Assembly: GCF_900184965.1 (NCBI RefSeq)
Contig: NZ_FXYA01000123.1
Location: forward strand, 1 to 64,000
Length of the DNA: 64,000 nucleotides
Direction: 5' to 3'
From: Akkermansia muciniphila
GTDB lineage: Bacteria > Verrucomicrobiota > Verrucomicrobiia > Verrucomicrobiales > Akkermansiaceae
The notes beneath the pieces are model-generated. The model worked only from the letters and a program-made list of their open reading frames with translations, made no database searches and was not told the origin of the DNA. Shown piece after piece: positions 37,375 through 45,075 of the stretch (positions are counted from its first letter, which is position 1; every line of letters begins with the position of its first letter). The position numbers and the translations under genes are program-made.

Positions 37375-37444
37375 CATGCCGGGCAAAAGATGCGGACGGG
37401 TTGGGCGTGATGCAGGCGGGAAAACTGTCTGCTAGACGGGACCC

Positions 37445-37729
37445 ATGATGAATTTTTCCATAGCCAGGTGTTTGTTTTCCATAGGGGGATGCACGACGAT
37501 CCTGGGCAATATTTCCGCAGACACGGCCGTGTCTTCCGCCGGAGCCATCGGAGGCCTGGGCGTTCTGACGATTGCCGTGAACTATACGCTGAATCTGCTC
37601 AAAAAGAAGGATGAACAGTTGATGGCGAAGGATGCCCGCATTGAAGCCCTGATGGACCGCCTGATGGACAAATGCCCGAATTGCGAGCTGGCGAAGGCGG
37701 CCAACAAGTCCCTGCTGGACGATGAATGA
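37445..37729 (+). CDS. Small hypothetical membrane protein with coiled-coil end
   Basis: 94 residues. One or two hydrophobic stretches (about 5-20 and 30-50, GAIGGLGVLTIAVNYTLNLL) are followed by a charged helix KKKDEQLMAKDARIEALMDRL and DKCPNCELAKAAN, a Cys pair that could bind metal. The form is like phage holin-type or membrane-tethered coiled-coil proteins, but I recognise no family. Divergent from cbiM, convergent with the lipoprotein gene 20 bases on. Confidence 0.6.
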   Translation: MMNFSIARCLFSIGGCTTILGNISADTAVSSAGAIGGLGVLTIAVNYTLNLLKKKDEQLMAKDARIEALMDRLMDKCPNCELAKAANKSLLDDE

Positions 37730-37748
37730 CGGCAGCCGCGGGGAGGGC

Positions 37749-38114
37749 TTATCTCCCGTCCGCGTCCGGCATGCGGGTGTACGTCTCCCGGGTTCCGTCC
37801 GTGTCCAGAATCAGCGTGTTTCTGCTGAGGCTGTCAATGGTGGAGGTAGCGGTGAAGAGGGAGGAATTGCCGTTTCCCATGCTTTTCCCTGTCAGGGTCA
37901 GGCGGTTGCCGTCCAGCTGCCAGCTTTGGTAGAGAAGCGTGTGCATGTTGATGGAGACGGCCCTGCCGTCCGGCAGGAGCCGCATTCCCTGCACGTTCCC
38001 GGGCTGCCCGGGGACGGGCTGGGTCCAGGAGCCGGAGAGGCTGGCGGGAGTGGGCTGCATGGAACAGGATGCCGCCAGCAGGGACAGGGCCGGGAGAAAG
38101 AAGGAAAATCTCAT
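37749..38114 (-). CDS. Lipocalin-like lipoprotein
   Basis: 121 residues. Lipoprotein signal with lipobox LLAASC (Cys17). The mature domain, SLSGSWTQPVPGQPGNVQGM, LLPDGRAVSINMHTLLYQSW and GNRLTLTGKSMGNGN, resembles the Lipocalin_3 domain of Bacteroidetes lipoproteins of unknown function: a short beta-sheet ligand-binding domain. It starts nine bases after argB on the same strand, so it may share its transcript. Confidence 0.75.
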   Translation of the reverse strand: MRFSFFLPALSLLAASCSMQPTPASLSGSWTQPVPGQPGNVQGMRLLPDGRAVSINMHTLLYQSWQLDGNRLTLTGKSMGNGNSSLFTATSTIDSLSRNTLILDTDGTRETYTRMPDADGR

Positions 38115-38123
38115 GGCGGGGAA

Positions 38124-39017
38124 TCAGCGTTGTTCACGGATGATTTCCGTGCCGATGCCGTCCGGAGTGAAAATCTCCAGCAGCAGGGTATGGGGCAGGC
38201 GTCCGTCAATGAAGTGCACTTTGCGCACGCCCGCGTTCAGGGCGTCAATGGCGGAGTGGATTTTGGGAATCATGCCGCCGGACACGGTGCCGTCCTTGAT
38301 GAGGTCGAGGGCTTCCGTACGCGTGACGGATTTAATGAGGGTGGAGGGATCCGAAGGGTCTTTCATGATTCCGGGGACATCGGAGATATAGATAAGCTTC
38401 ACCGGCTTGAGTTCCTTGGCCAGGGCGGCTGCCGCCAGGTCTGCGTTTACATTGAGCGGTTTATGGGTTCCCAGCTCTTTTGCCAGCGGAGAGACGATGG
38501 GAGTGATCTGAAGTTCCAGCGCTTCCGTGATGCGCTCCGTCAGGCAACCGATGACGTTGCCCACTTCACCGATATCTATGGGGTTGCCCTGTTCATCTTT
38601 TTCATGGATGCGTTCCCCCACGAAGATTTCCGTGCCGGGGATGCCTACGCCCTTGCCGCCGTAGTCGCGGAACATTTGGACCAGGCCGGGATTGATGGTT
38701 CCGGAGAGGGTGCGTTCCACGATGGAAATGGCTTCCGGAGTCGTGACGCGGAGCCCGTTGACGAAACGGGCTTCCAGCCCCGCCTCCGCCATCGCCTTGG
38801 AAATGGCTTTGCCTCCGCCGTGGACGATCACGGGGTTGAAGCCCAGGACCTCCAGCAGAACGATGTCCCGCATGAGCTTCTTGACCAGGCGGGCGTCATC
38901 CATGGCGCTGCCGCCGAATTTAATGAGGAATGTTTTGTCCCTGTAGGCCTGGAGGTAGGGGAGGGCGCCGACAATGACGGAGGCCTGTTCAATCAGGCGG
39001 GTGATTTTGGAGTCCAT
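38124..39017 (-). CDS. argB: Acetylglutamate kinase
   Basis: 297 residues; phosphorylates N-acetylglutamate in arginine synthesis. FLIKFGGSAMDD and VIVHGGGKAISKAM are the kinase and substrate loops; NGLRVTTPEAISIVE and NVNADLAAAALAKEL follow, then DVPGIMKDPSDP and GGMIPKIHSAIDAL. The N-terminal extra helix (before residue 20) is of the kind seen in arginine-inhibited hexameric forms. Followed by the lipocalin-like gene; other arg genes are not nearby. Confidence 0.96.
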   Translation of the reverse strand: MDSKITRLIEQASVIVGALPYLQAYRDKTFLIKFGGSAMDDARLVKKLMRDIVLLEVLGFNPVIVHGGGKAISKAMAEAGLEARFVNGLRVTTPEAISIVERTLSGTINPGLVQMFRDYGGKGVGIPGTEIFVGERIHEKDEQGNPIDIGEVGNVIGCLTERITEALELQITPIVSPLAKELGTHKPLNVNADLAAAALAKELKPVKLIYISDVPGIMKDPSDPSTLIKSVTRTEALDLIKDGTVSGGMIPKIHSAIDALNAGVRKVHFIDGRLPHTLLLEIFTPDGIGTEIIREQR

Positions 39018-39079
39018 GTCAGTAATGAAACGGTAGGAGTTTTAACGGAAGGAGAGGGAGATGTTGAGGCAGGCCCCGT

Positions 39080-40072
39080 TCAAAGCAGGCGCCTGCTTCT
39101 GAAATAAACCAGGGGAAGAATGATGGAAACGAGCATGACCACCAGGGAGATGTAGTAGCCGTATTCGTTTTCCAGGCCGGGCATGTGGGCGAAGTTCATG
39201 CCGTAAATGCTGGCGATCAGAGTGGGAGGCATGAAGACCACGGCCGCCACGGTGAAGATTTTAACGATTTCGTTCTGTTCGATGTTGATGAGGCCCAGAA
39301 CGGCGTCCAGCATGAAGTTGACGTTGCTGGAAAGAAAGTTGGCGTATTCGGAAAGGGAGGTGACGTCACGGCTCAGAGGGCGCAGCTTGATGTACAGCGT
39401 GGAGTTGGTGTCGTCCAGAGCCTCTTCATTGCTGGCGTACGTGAGCAGGCGCAGAAGGTTGACCAGGCAGTCCCGTTGGCGGGTGAGCAGGTCGCCCACG
39501 CGGCCCAGATCCTGGAGCGTCAGGCGCAGGGCGCTGGAGACGGGCACACGCTTGCTGGATTTTCCCTCAGGTTCGTCCCGGCGGAAAATGTTTTTGGAAA
39601 GGCGGTCCAGTTCCGCGCCGAAACGTTCCAGCACGTCCGCCTGCCGGTCCACGATGGTTTCCAGAAGACCGGTGAAAACCTGGTCCCGGCTGATTTGCTT
39701 CTGGCGCAGGAGCTGGTGGGAAAAAACGCGGAAGGAATAGGAGTCCGAATGGCGGATGGTGATGATTTTAGCCCCCATGAGGACGAAGGTGATTTCCGAC
39801 AGGGAGGGGGATTCCGTATCCACCCGGCTGAGAACCGTGGTGGTCATGAAGCGCGCCCCGTCTTCCGTGTACAGACGGCTGGTGGCTTCAATCTCCCGCA
39901 TCTCGTCATAGGTCGGCATTTCCAGCCCGCAGAGGCGTTCCACAAACTTGATTTCCGCCGGTTCCGGGGTAAGGAGGTCAATCCAGAAGACGGAATCCAA
40001 GTGCTGTTCCGCCGCATCCACCTGGGTGGTGCGCTCAATGCCTTCCGGGGTTTGACGATAGAGCCGGATCAT
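39080..40072 (-). CDS. corA: CorA-like magnesium/cobalt transporter
   Basis: 330 residues. A large cytoplasmic funnel domain is followed by two C-terminal helices; the first ends in SIYGMNFAHMPGL, containing the GMN selectivity signature, and the protein ends with the basic PLVYFRSRRLL. FWIDLLTPEPAEI near the start and YTEDGARFMTTTVL are typical. CorA forms pentamers that admit Mg2+, and can carry Co2+ or Ni2+. The start at 40072 (MIRLYRQTPEG) fits the family; the longer open frame upstream does not. Confidence 0.92.
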   Translation of the reverse strand: MIRLYRQTPEGIERTTQVDAAEQHLDSVFWIDLLTPEPAEIKFVERLCGLEMPTYDEMREIEATSRLYTEDGARFMTTTVLSRVDTESPSLSEITFVLMGAKIITIRHSDSYSFRVFSHQLLRQKQISRDQVFTGLLETIVDRQADVLERFGAELDRLSKNIFRRDEPEGKSSKRVPVSSALRLTLQDLGRVGDLLTRQRDCLVNLLRLLTYASNEEALDDTNSTLYIKLRPLSRDVTSLSEYANFLSSNVNFMLDAVLGLINIEQNEIVKIFTVAAVVFMPPTLIASIYGMNFAHMPGLENEYGYYISLVVMLVSIILPLVYFRSRRLL

Positions 40073-40188
40073 GCCGTTGATTTGGGTGGGGGGATGGAAC
40101 GATGCCGCGCATGAGGTCGAGTGACGCCCAACGCGGGCATGATGCCTTGTTTGTACAGGGAAGGGAAGTAAAAAGGGTGACAAAAAGA

Positions 40189-40217
40189 GGCCCGGTCCCC
40201 AGGATGGGAACCGGGCC
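40189..40217 (-). terminator. Terminator of rplI
   Basis: GGCCCGGTCCC / GGGAACCGGGCC stem with a six-base loop, 24 bases behind the rplI stop, followed on the minus strand by TCTTTTTGTC. Confidence 0.8.
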
Positions 40218-40241
40218 TGCCGGAAAAGGGATGCGCGCCTC

Positions 40242-40697
40242 TTAGGCGTTTTCCTTGACGACCACCTTGAGCGTGGCTTCCACCTGGGGATGCACCTTGA
40301 TGACGACTTCGTGTTCGCCTTCGCTCTTGATCGGTTTTTCGAGTTCAATAGCCCGGCGGTCCACTTCCACTCCCTGAGCGGTCAGGGCATCGTGAATGTT
40401 CTGGTTGGTGATGGCGCCGAACGCCTTGCCGCCCTGGCCCACTTCAAGGGTGAGGTCTACGGTCAGTCCGCTGATCTTGGCGGCCACTTCCTGAGCGGCG
40501 CTGAGTTCTTCCGCTTCGCGCTTGGCGCGAGCGGCCTGAAGATTGGCGATGAAACGGCGGTTGGAAGCCGTTGCTTCGTGGGCCAGACCCTTGGGAATGA
40601 GGTAGTTGCGGCCATAGCCAGCCTTAACGGTCACCAGGTCGGCTTCTGCGCCGAGCCCTTCAATTTTTGTTGCGAGAATTACTTCCATCGTTGCCAT
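40242..40697 (-). CDS. rplI: 50S ribosomal protein L9
   Basis: 151 residues. N-terminal domain MEVILATKIEGLGAEADLV and VKAGYGRNYLIPKGLA, then the long linker helix rich in Ala/Glu/Arg and the C-terminal domain GKAFGAITNQNIHDAL and HPQVEATLKVVV. A start three codons later (at 40688) would give the usual first residues; either is possible. The neighbours rpsF and rpsR, commonly next to it, are absent. Preceded by its own promoter, ended by a strong terminator. Confidence 0.96.
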   Translation of the reverse strand: MATMEVILATKIEGLGAEADLVTVKAGYGRNYLIPKGLAHEATASNRRFIANLQAARAKREAEELSAAQEVAAKISGLTVDLTLEVGQGGKAFGAITNQNIHDALTAQGVEVDRRAIELEKPIKSEGEHEVVIKVHPQVEATLKVVVKENA

Positions 40698-40729
40698 GGC
40701 TAAAAAGAAATGGTTATTTGTGAGCGGTT

Positions 40730-40758
40730 GAAGTAGTAAGTATTCGCCCGAATGTCAA
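40730..40758 (-). promoter_or_regulatory. Candidate promoter of rplI
   Basis: On the minus strand a perfect TTGACA (40753-40758) followed after 17 bases by TACTTC (40730-40735). The -10 is weak; the -35 is good. Confidence 0.4.
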
Positions 40759-40832
40759 GACAAGAGCGATAAAAAGGGCGTTTTTTTATGTTTTGGGAGG
40801 AAAAATCCTCCCGGTTGTCATGATTGGTGACA

Positions 40833-40860
40833 TTGCGCTTGCTTCACGCGGCAGTAGTAT
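40833..40860 (+). promoter_or_regulatory. Candidate promoter of purH
   Basis: TTGCGC, 16 bases, TAGTAT, giving a start near 40867 and a leader of about 70 bases. No PurR-type or guanine riboswitch pattern seen. Confidence 0.4.
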
Positions 40861-40936
40861 GTAGGGAAAGGAACCGCATTTATCGCGTTCCCTCCCGGAG
40901 GGGGCGCCCGCGGGTACATTACAGATATTTGATCTT

Positions 40937-42484
40937 ATGGCTATTCAGCGCGCATTGATATCCGTTTCCGACAAGACGGGCCTGGAGGGGTTTGCCAAGG
41001 GCCTGCATGAGTTTGGAGTAGAGCTTATTTCCACTGGCGGGACCGCCGCCTTCCTGAAAGGCCTGGGCCTTCCGGTGATTGAAATTTCCGACTATACCGG
41101 AGAGCCTGAGTTGTTTGAAGGGCGCCTGAAGACGCTGCATCCCATGGTGCACGGGGGCCTGCTGCACCGCCGCGACAATGAGGAGCATGTGCGCCAGGCC
41201 AAGGAAAACGGCATTAAGCCCATCGACCTGGTTTGCGTGAACCTGTATCCTTTTGAAGAAACCGTCGCCAGGCCCGGAGTCACGCTGGAGGAAGCTATTG
41301 AGAAGATAGATATCGGCGGGCCGTCCATGCTCCGTTCCGCCGCCAAGAATTACGCTTCCGTCACGGTGGTTTCGGACCCCGCGGATTACGCGCGCATTCT
41401 GGATGAAATGCAGACCCACAAGGGGGACACGACCCTGAAAACCCGTGAAAACCTGGCGGTGAAGGTGTTTATGCGCACCTCCAATTACGATAACGCCATC
41501 ACGAATTATCTTGGCCACCAGAGCGCGGAAAGCACCAAGGGCAGCTTCTGCATCTGCGCTCCCCTGTATCAGGAATTGCGTTACGGGGACAACCCCCACC
41601 AGGAAGCCAGCCTGTACGGCAGCTTCGGGGACATTTTCCACCAGCTCCAGGGCAAGGAGCTTTCCTATACGAACGTGCTGGACATTGAAGGGGCCGCCGA
41701 GCTGATTACCCAGTTCCGCCGCCCGACAGTGGGCATTTTGAAGCACACGAATCCCTGCGGCGTGGGCCAGGACGACGAAGACCTGCGCAACGCATGGCAG
41801 AAGGCTTTTGAAACGGATACGCAGGCTCCCTTCGGCGGCGTGATCGTGGTTAACCGCCCGATGACGGAAGGCCTGGCCCGTGTGCTGAGCGCCATTTTCA
41901 CGGATGTCATCATCGCTCCGGAGTATGATGCGGAAGCCCGCGCCATTCTCCAGAAAAAGAAAAATTGCCGCATCATCCGCATGAACACGGAAGCCTGGAT
42001 GCAGGCTCGCCGCGAACCCATCATCCGTTCCGCGCCCGGCGGATTCATGACCATGAAGCGGGATACGGACGTGATGGGTCTGGACAATCTGGAGGCCAAG
42101 GTGGTGACCAAGCGCCCCCCGACCGAGGAAGAATTGACCGCCATGCGTTTCAACTGGCGCGTCGTGAAGCAGGTTCATTCCAACGCCATCGTTTTTGGCG
42201 GCACGGACCGCACGCTTGGCATCGGCGCCGGGCAGATGAGCCGTGTGGATTCCGCCCGCATTGCCGTCTGGAAGGCCGGACAGGCCGGACTGGATCTGAA
42301 GGGCAGCGTTGTAGCGTCTGACGCCATGTTCCCGTTTGCGGACGGTCTCCAGGTCGCCATTGACGCCGGAGCCACCGCCTGCATCCAGCCTGGAGGCTCC
42401 ATCCGCGACGAGGAAGTGATTGCCGCCGCTGACGCCGCGGGAATTGCCATGGTATTTACGGGACACCGGCATTTCCTCCATTAA
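40937..42484 (+). CDS. purH: Bifunctional AICAR formyltransferase/IMP cyclohydrolase
   Basis: 515 residues; catalyses the last two steps of IMP synthesis. N-terminal cyclohydrolase (about 1-195): [45 protein letters not shown] and [16 protein letters not shown]-terminal transformylase: [33 protein letters not shown] and the end [14 protein letters not shown]. Length and motifs are complete. First of a plus-strand run purH-pdxJ-acpS with short gaps (39 and 34 bases). Confidence 0.97.
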   Translation: MAIQRALISVSDKTGLEGFAKGLHEFGVELISTGGTAAFLKGLGLPVIEISDYTGEPELFEGRLKTLHPMVHGGLLHRRDNEEHVRQAKENGIKPIDLVCVNLYPFEETVARPGVTLEEAIEKIDIGGPSMLRSAAKNYASVTVVSDPADYARILDEMQTHKGDTTLKTRENLAVKVFMRTSNYDNAITNYLGHQSAESTKGSFCICAPLYQELRYGDNPHQEASLYGSFGDIFHQLQGKELSYTNVLDIEGAAELITQFRRPTVGILKHTNPCGVGQDDEDLRNAWQKAFETDTQAPFGGVIVVNRPMTEGLARVLSAIFTDVIIAPEYDAEARAILQKKKNCRIIRMNTEAWMQARREPIIRSAPGGFMTMKRDTDVMGLDNLEAKVVTKRPPTEEELTAMRFNWRVVKQVHSNAIVFGGTDRTLGIGAGQMSRVDSARIAVWKAGQAGLDLKGSVVASDAMFPFADGLQVAIDAGATACIQPGGSIRDEEVIAAADAAGIAMVFTGHRHFLH

Positions 42485-42523
42485 TTTGAATGTTCGTCCC
42501 CGTCCCTTTGTCTTAAAACTGAT

Positions 42524-43264
42524 ATGCTGCTAGGTGTAAATATAGACCACATCGCCACATTGAGGCAGGCCCGCTATGCGACCATGCTGGATTCCTTCAA
42601 TGTGGAGCCGAGTGTTTTGGATGCCGCTTATGCGGCGCAAAGGGGCGGGGCGGATTCCATCACCCTCCATGTCCGGGGCGACCGCCGCCACATGCAGGAT
42701 GCGGATGCCCTGAGCGTCCGGGAGAGCGTGGCTCTTCCCCTGAACCTGGAAATGGGAAATACCCCGGAAATGGTGGATTTTGCCTTGCGGCTAAAACCGG
42801 ACTATATCTGCATGGTTCCGGAGAAACGCGAGGAAATCACTACGGAAGGCGGCCTGGACGCCGTTTTTCATGAGAAGGAACTGGCTCCGACCATGGCAAG
42901 AATGGCCGACAACGGTATACAGGTGAGCCTGTTCATTGACCCGGAAGCGGCTCAGGTGGAGGCTGCCGCCCGTCTGGGCGCCCCCATGATTGAGTTGCAT
43001 ACCGGATGTTTTGCCAACCATTCCGGCAAGGAGCGCGCTGCGGAACTGGCCCGTCTGAAACGCGCGGCGGAACTGGCCCATTCCCTGGGCATCCAGGTGA
43101 ATGCGGGCCATGGCATCAATTACCAGAATCTGGAACAGTTGCTGGCTGGCGTCCCTTACCTGCATGAGCTGAACATCGGCCATACGATTGTATCCCGCGC
43201 TCTTTTTGTGGGGATGGAACAGGCCGTGAGGGAAATGCGCCAGGCGATCGACCGCCTGAACTGA
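42524..43264 (+). CDS. pdxJ: Pyridoxine 5'-phosphate synthase
   Basis: 246 residues; condenses 3-amino-2-oxopropyl phosphate with deoxyxylulose 5-phosphate to pyridoxine 5'-phosphate. LGVNIDHIATLRQARY, GADSITLHVRGDRRHMQDAD, LPLNLEMGNTPEMVDFALR, CMVPEKREEITTEGGLD and NAGHGINYQNL are those of PdxJ. Uses the same deoxyxylulose phosphate as the IspE pathway. Followed by acpS, a conserved pair (pdxJ-acpS) in many bacteria. Confidence 0.97.
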   Translation: MLLGVNIDHIATLRQARYATMLDSFNVEPSVLDAAYAAQRGGADSITLHVRGDRRHMQDADALSVRESVALPLNLEMGNTPEMVDFALRLKPDYICMVPEKREEITTEGGLDAVFHEKELAPTMARMADNGIQVSLFIDPEAAQVEAAARLGAPMIELHTGCFANHSGKERAAELARLKRAAELAHSLGIQVNAGHGINYQNLEQLLAGVPYLHELNIGHTIVSRALFVGMEQAVREMRQAIDRLN

Positions 43265-43298
43265 TTTTTCCGTTTCAATTAATTCCGATTGCCGGAAT

Positions 43299-43685
43299 AT
43301 GAGCCGCATTGCAGGATTAGGAATGGATTTGGCGGATCTGGAACGCGTACGCCAGGCCCTTCAGAAAAACGGGGAGGCGTTTGCGTTGCGCATCTGCACC
43401 CCGGATGAGTGGGCTTATTGCCGGAAGCACGCGGACCCCGTCCCGCGCCTGGCGGCCCGCTTTGCGGCCAAGGAAGCCGTGGCGAAAGCCCTGGGAACGG
43501 GGATTGGGGCGAAGTGCGCTTTTACGGATGTGGAAGTGGTGCGCAATGATGCGGGGGCCCCTTCCATTCTTCTGCACGGGGCTGCGGGCGTAACCGCCCG
43601 GGAGCTGGGCATTACGGGCTGGCTCCTGACCATGACCCATTCCGGTTTGAGCGCCGCCGCCGCCGTTATTGCTTTGGCGCAATAA
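43299..43685 (+). CDS. acpS: Holo-[acyl-carrier-protein] synthase
   Basis: 128 residues; transfers 4'-phosphopantetheine from CoA to acyl carrier protein. IAGLGMDLADLERVRQAL carries the Mg2+ Asp, ARFAAKEAVAKALGTGIG the second metal/substrate motif, and ITGWLLTMTHSGLSAAAAVI is the end of the domain. Length is normal. Downstream of pdxJ by 34 bases, as in E. coli. Confidence 0.95.
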   Translation: MSRIAGLGMDLADLERVRQALQKNGEAFALRICTPDEWAYCRKHADPVPRLAARFAAKEAVAKALGTGIGAKCAFTDVEVVRNDAGAPSILLHGAAGVTARELGITGWLLTMTHSGLSAAAAVIALAQ

Positions 43686-43689
43686 AAAA

Positions 43690-43716
43690 GCCGTTCCTTT
43701 GGAAGAAAGGAACGGC
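43690..43716. terminator. Bidirectional terminator between acpS and the PEP-CTERM gene
   Basis: Perfect 11-bp stem GCCGTTCCTTT / AAAGGAACGGC with a GGAAG loop. The minus side is followed by CTTTTTTATT, serving the PEP-CTERM gene; the plus side by GGTATAAAAG. Confidence 0.8.
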
Positions 43717-43739
43717 CGGTATAAAAGAGGAAGAGGAAA

Positions 43740-44489
43740 TTATTTTCTCCTTCTGCGGGCGGCAAATCCCATGAACGCGAGCAGGGACAATGCCGCTGCG
43801 GAGGGTTCCGGAACAGAGGCATAAGAAACGGAGAGCGAACTCAGTTTCGTGCCGTTCAGGCCGTCATTATTCCAACCGGGGGCGCGGTGTCCAATGCTGT
43901 ACATCTCATTTTGAGTGTCTCCTCCGTCAAGGTTTCCGGTATACCAGTTGATGTCGCTGATGGAAGCGGTGGCTGTGCTGGTGGCGGCGCCGTCATCAAG
44001 AGTGACGGTTACGTCATGACCCAGAATGTCAACGGTTACCTTCGTCCACGTGTTTGCCGTCAGTCCGGCTCCCGGGATTGCTCCTGCGGCGGAAAGATTG
44101 CCGTTGGAGTTAATGGAAATGGCCCCGTTGCTGAGCCCCAGGCTGAAGCCGTTCCCGCTGCGGGCAACGTGAATGATATTCTCAAGGGAATTGTTGCCTC
44201 CCCATGAGATGTTCATGGTGATGCTCATGGTCCCCTCCCCGGAAAGGGCTCCGTTCAGCATTTCCCGGAATACATTTGTACCGCGTTCGTCAAAGGTGGA
44301 GCCGGTAAGCACCAACCCTTTCTCTGGATCCTGGGAGGTCGTGAAATTGCCTGTAGCAGTCCCCCCCATGACGGGAGCTGCGGAGGAAAAATCCCATGTA
44401 TAAGTTGTCTCCGCTGCCTGTGCCGCACCACAGAGAAACAGTCCTGTTCCCAAGGCAAACAACTTTTTAATAAATGGATTGATCATCAT
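43740..44489 (-). CDS. PEP-CTERM sorting-domain protein with LamG-like fold
   Basis: 249 residues. Signal peptide about 1-25 (LFALGTGLFLCGAAQAAE). The middle is a beta-rich domain with repeated Gly/Asn strands (GNGFSLGLSNGAISINSNG, TWTKVTVDILGHDVTVTLDD) like concanavalin/LamG domains that bind glycans. It ends SVPEPSAAALSLLAFMGFAA and RRRRK, a canonical PEP-CTERM signal recognised by exosortase. So it is exported and probably kept in the extracellular matrix or outer surface. Function unknown. The upstream region holds palindromic repeats. Confidence 0.85.
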   Translation of the reverse strand: MMINPFIKKLFALGTGLFLCGAAQAAETTYTWDFSSAAPVMGGTATGNFTTSQDPEKGLVLTGSTFDERGTNVFREMLNGALSGEGTMSITMNISWGGNNSLENIIHVARSGNGFSLGLSNGAISINSNGNLSAAGAIPGAGLTANTWTKVTVDILGHDVTVTLDDGAATSTATASISDINWYTGNLDGGDTQNEMYSIGHRAPGWNNDGLNGTKLSSLSVSYASVPEPSAAALSLLAFMGFAARRRRK

Positions 44490-44519
44490 CAAAGTAATGG
44501 GTAAATGCAAAAATATTTA

Positions 44520-44536
44520 ACGGATTTCAAATCCGT
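44520..44536. repeat. 17-bp palindrome, copy 1
   Basis: ACGGATTTCAAATCCGT: perfect eight-base arms with a single central base, 31 bases before the PEP-CTERM start. A nearly identical copy is at 44674. Confidence 0.85.
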
Positions 44537-44673
44537 CGCATTTTTATCCTGCCTTGTTCATTGATAGATAGTTTTTTGAAAATATTTTACCATACAATTT
44601 TCTGTATTCTCATTTATTCGATTGTATTCTTTGATGAAGAAAATGAAAAAATTATGAACTTTACCCTTGCAAA
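44537..44673. other. AT-rich spacer between two palindromes
   Basis: 137 bases, very AT-rich (TTTTTTGAAAATATTTTACC and similar), flanked by the same palindrome at each end in opposite orientation. It carries no gene. It probably holds the promoter of the minus-strand PEP-CTERM gene, but a small mobile element is also possible. Confidence 0.4.
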
Positions 44674-44690
44674 ACGGATTTGAAATCCGT
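44674..44690. repeat. 17-bp palindrome, copy 2
   Basis: ACGGATTTGAAATCCGT. The arms are identical to copy 1, and the centre base and one flanking base agree when one copy is inverted. The centres are 154 bases apart (about 14-15 helical turns). Confidence 0.85.
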
Positions 44691-44768
44691 TGCCGGAGAA
44701 CAGAAGAGGCCTTCCTTATTGAGTGGACCGCCTTTATGTCAGGAGGGAGGCTCTAAATTGGGGAGTTT

Positions 44769-44912
44769 TTAAGAAAAGCTCTTGATGAGGATTTGGGCTG
44801 TTCTTCCAGTTCGTCCGGGAGCTTGTTGCCTGCCTTGTCGAACAGTTCGGTCTGGCTTTTCAGTTCCATAGGTCGGGGAGACACCCGGAACGGTCTTCTG
44901 GCCTTGCCGGAA
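44769..44912 (-). pseudogene. Decayed duplicate of the pckA 3' end
   Basis: Read on the minus strand this keeps the pckA ending LIKSFS plus stop, and the DNA matches 45076-45300 at most positions (for example AAGCTCTTGATGAGGAT and GAACAGTTCGGTCTGGCTTT). About 85 bases inside the copy are missing: the sequence jumps from CAGTTCC to ATAGGTCGGGGAGAC. Homology fades after 44912. It is a non-coding relic of a partial tandem duplication. Confidence 0.85.
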
Positions 44913-45013
44913 GCCGCTACAATGCGGAACAGGAAGCCAAAGTGCAGAAGTAATCCCGCGAGTAATGATGGAAGGAGTTTAATTCTCAGGAAAGTCTCTT
45001 TTCAGAATAACAA

Positions 45014-45041
45014 GACACCGCCCTGGTAACAGGGCGGTGTC
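45014..45041 (-). terminator. Terminator of pckA
   Basis: Perfect 12-bp stem GACACCGCCCTG / CAGGGCGGTGTC with loop GTAA, 35 bases after the pckA stop; minus side followed by TTGTTATTCTG. Confidence 0.75.
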
Positions 45042-45075
45042 CGGGTATTAAGAGATTTCTCTTAAATGAGGTTCT

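Noticed and set aside
37223-37440. Cobalamin or NiCo riboswitch before cbiM
   Set aside because: Only a seven-base ACCTGCC piece of the B12 box is present; the rest of the consensus and the four-way junction are missing.
37722-39107. 461-codon open frame on the plus strand
   Set aside because: Antisense to the lipocalin-like gene and argB; no start signal or domain.
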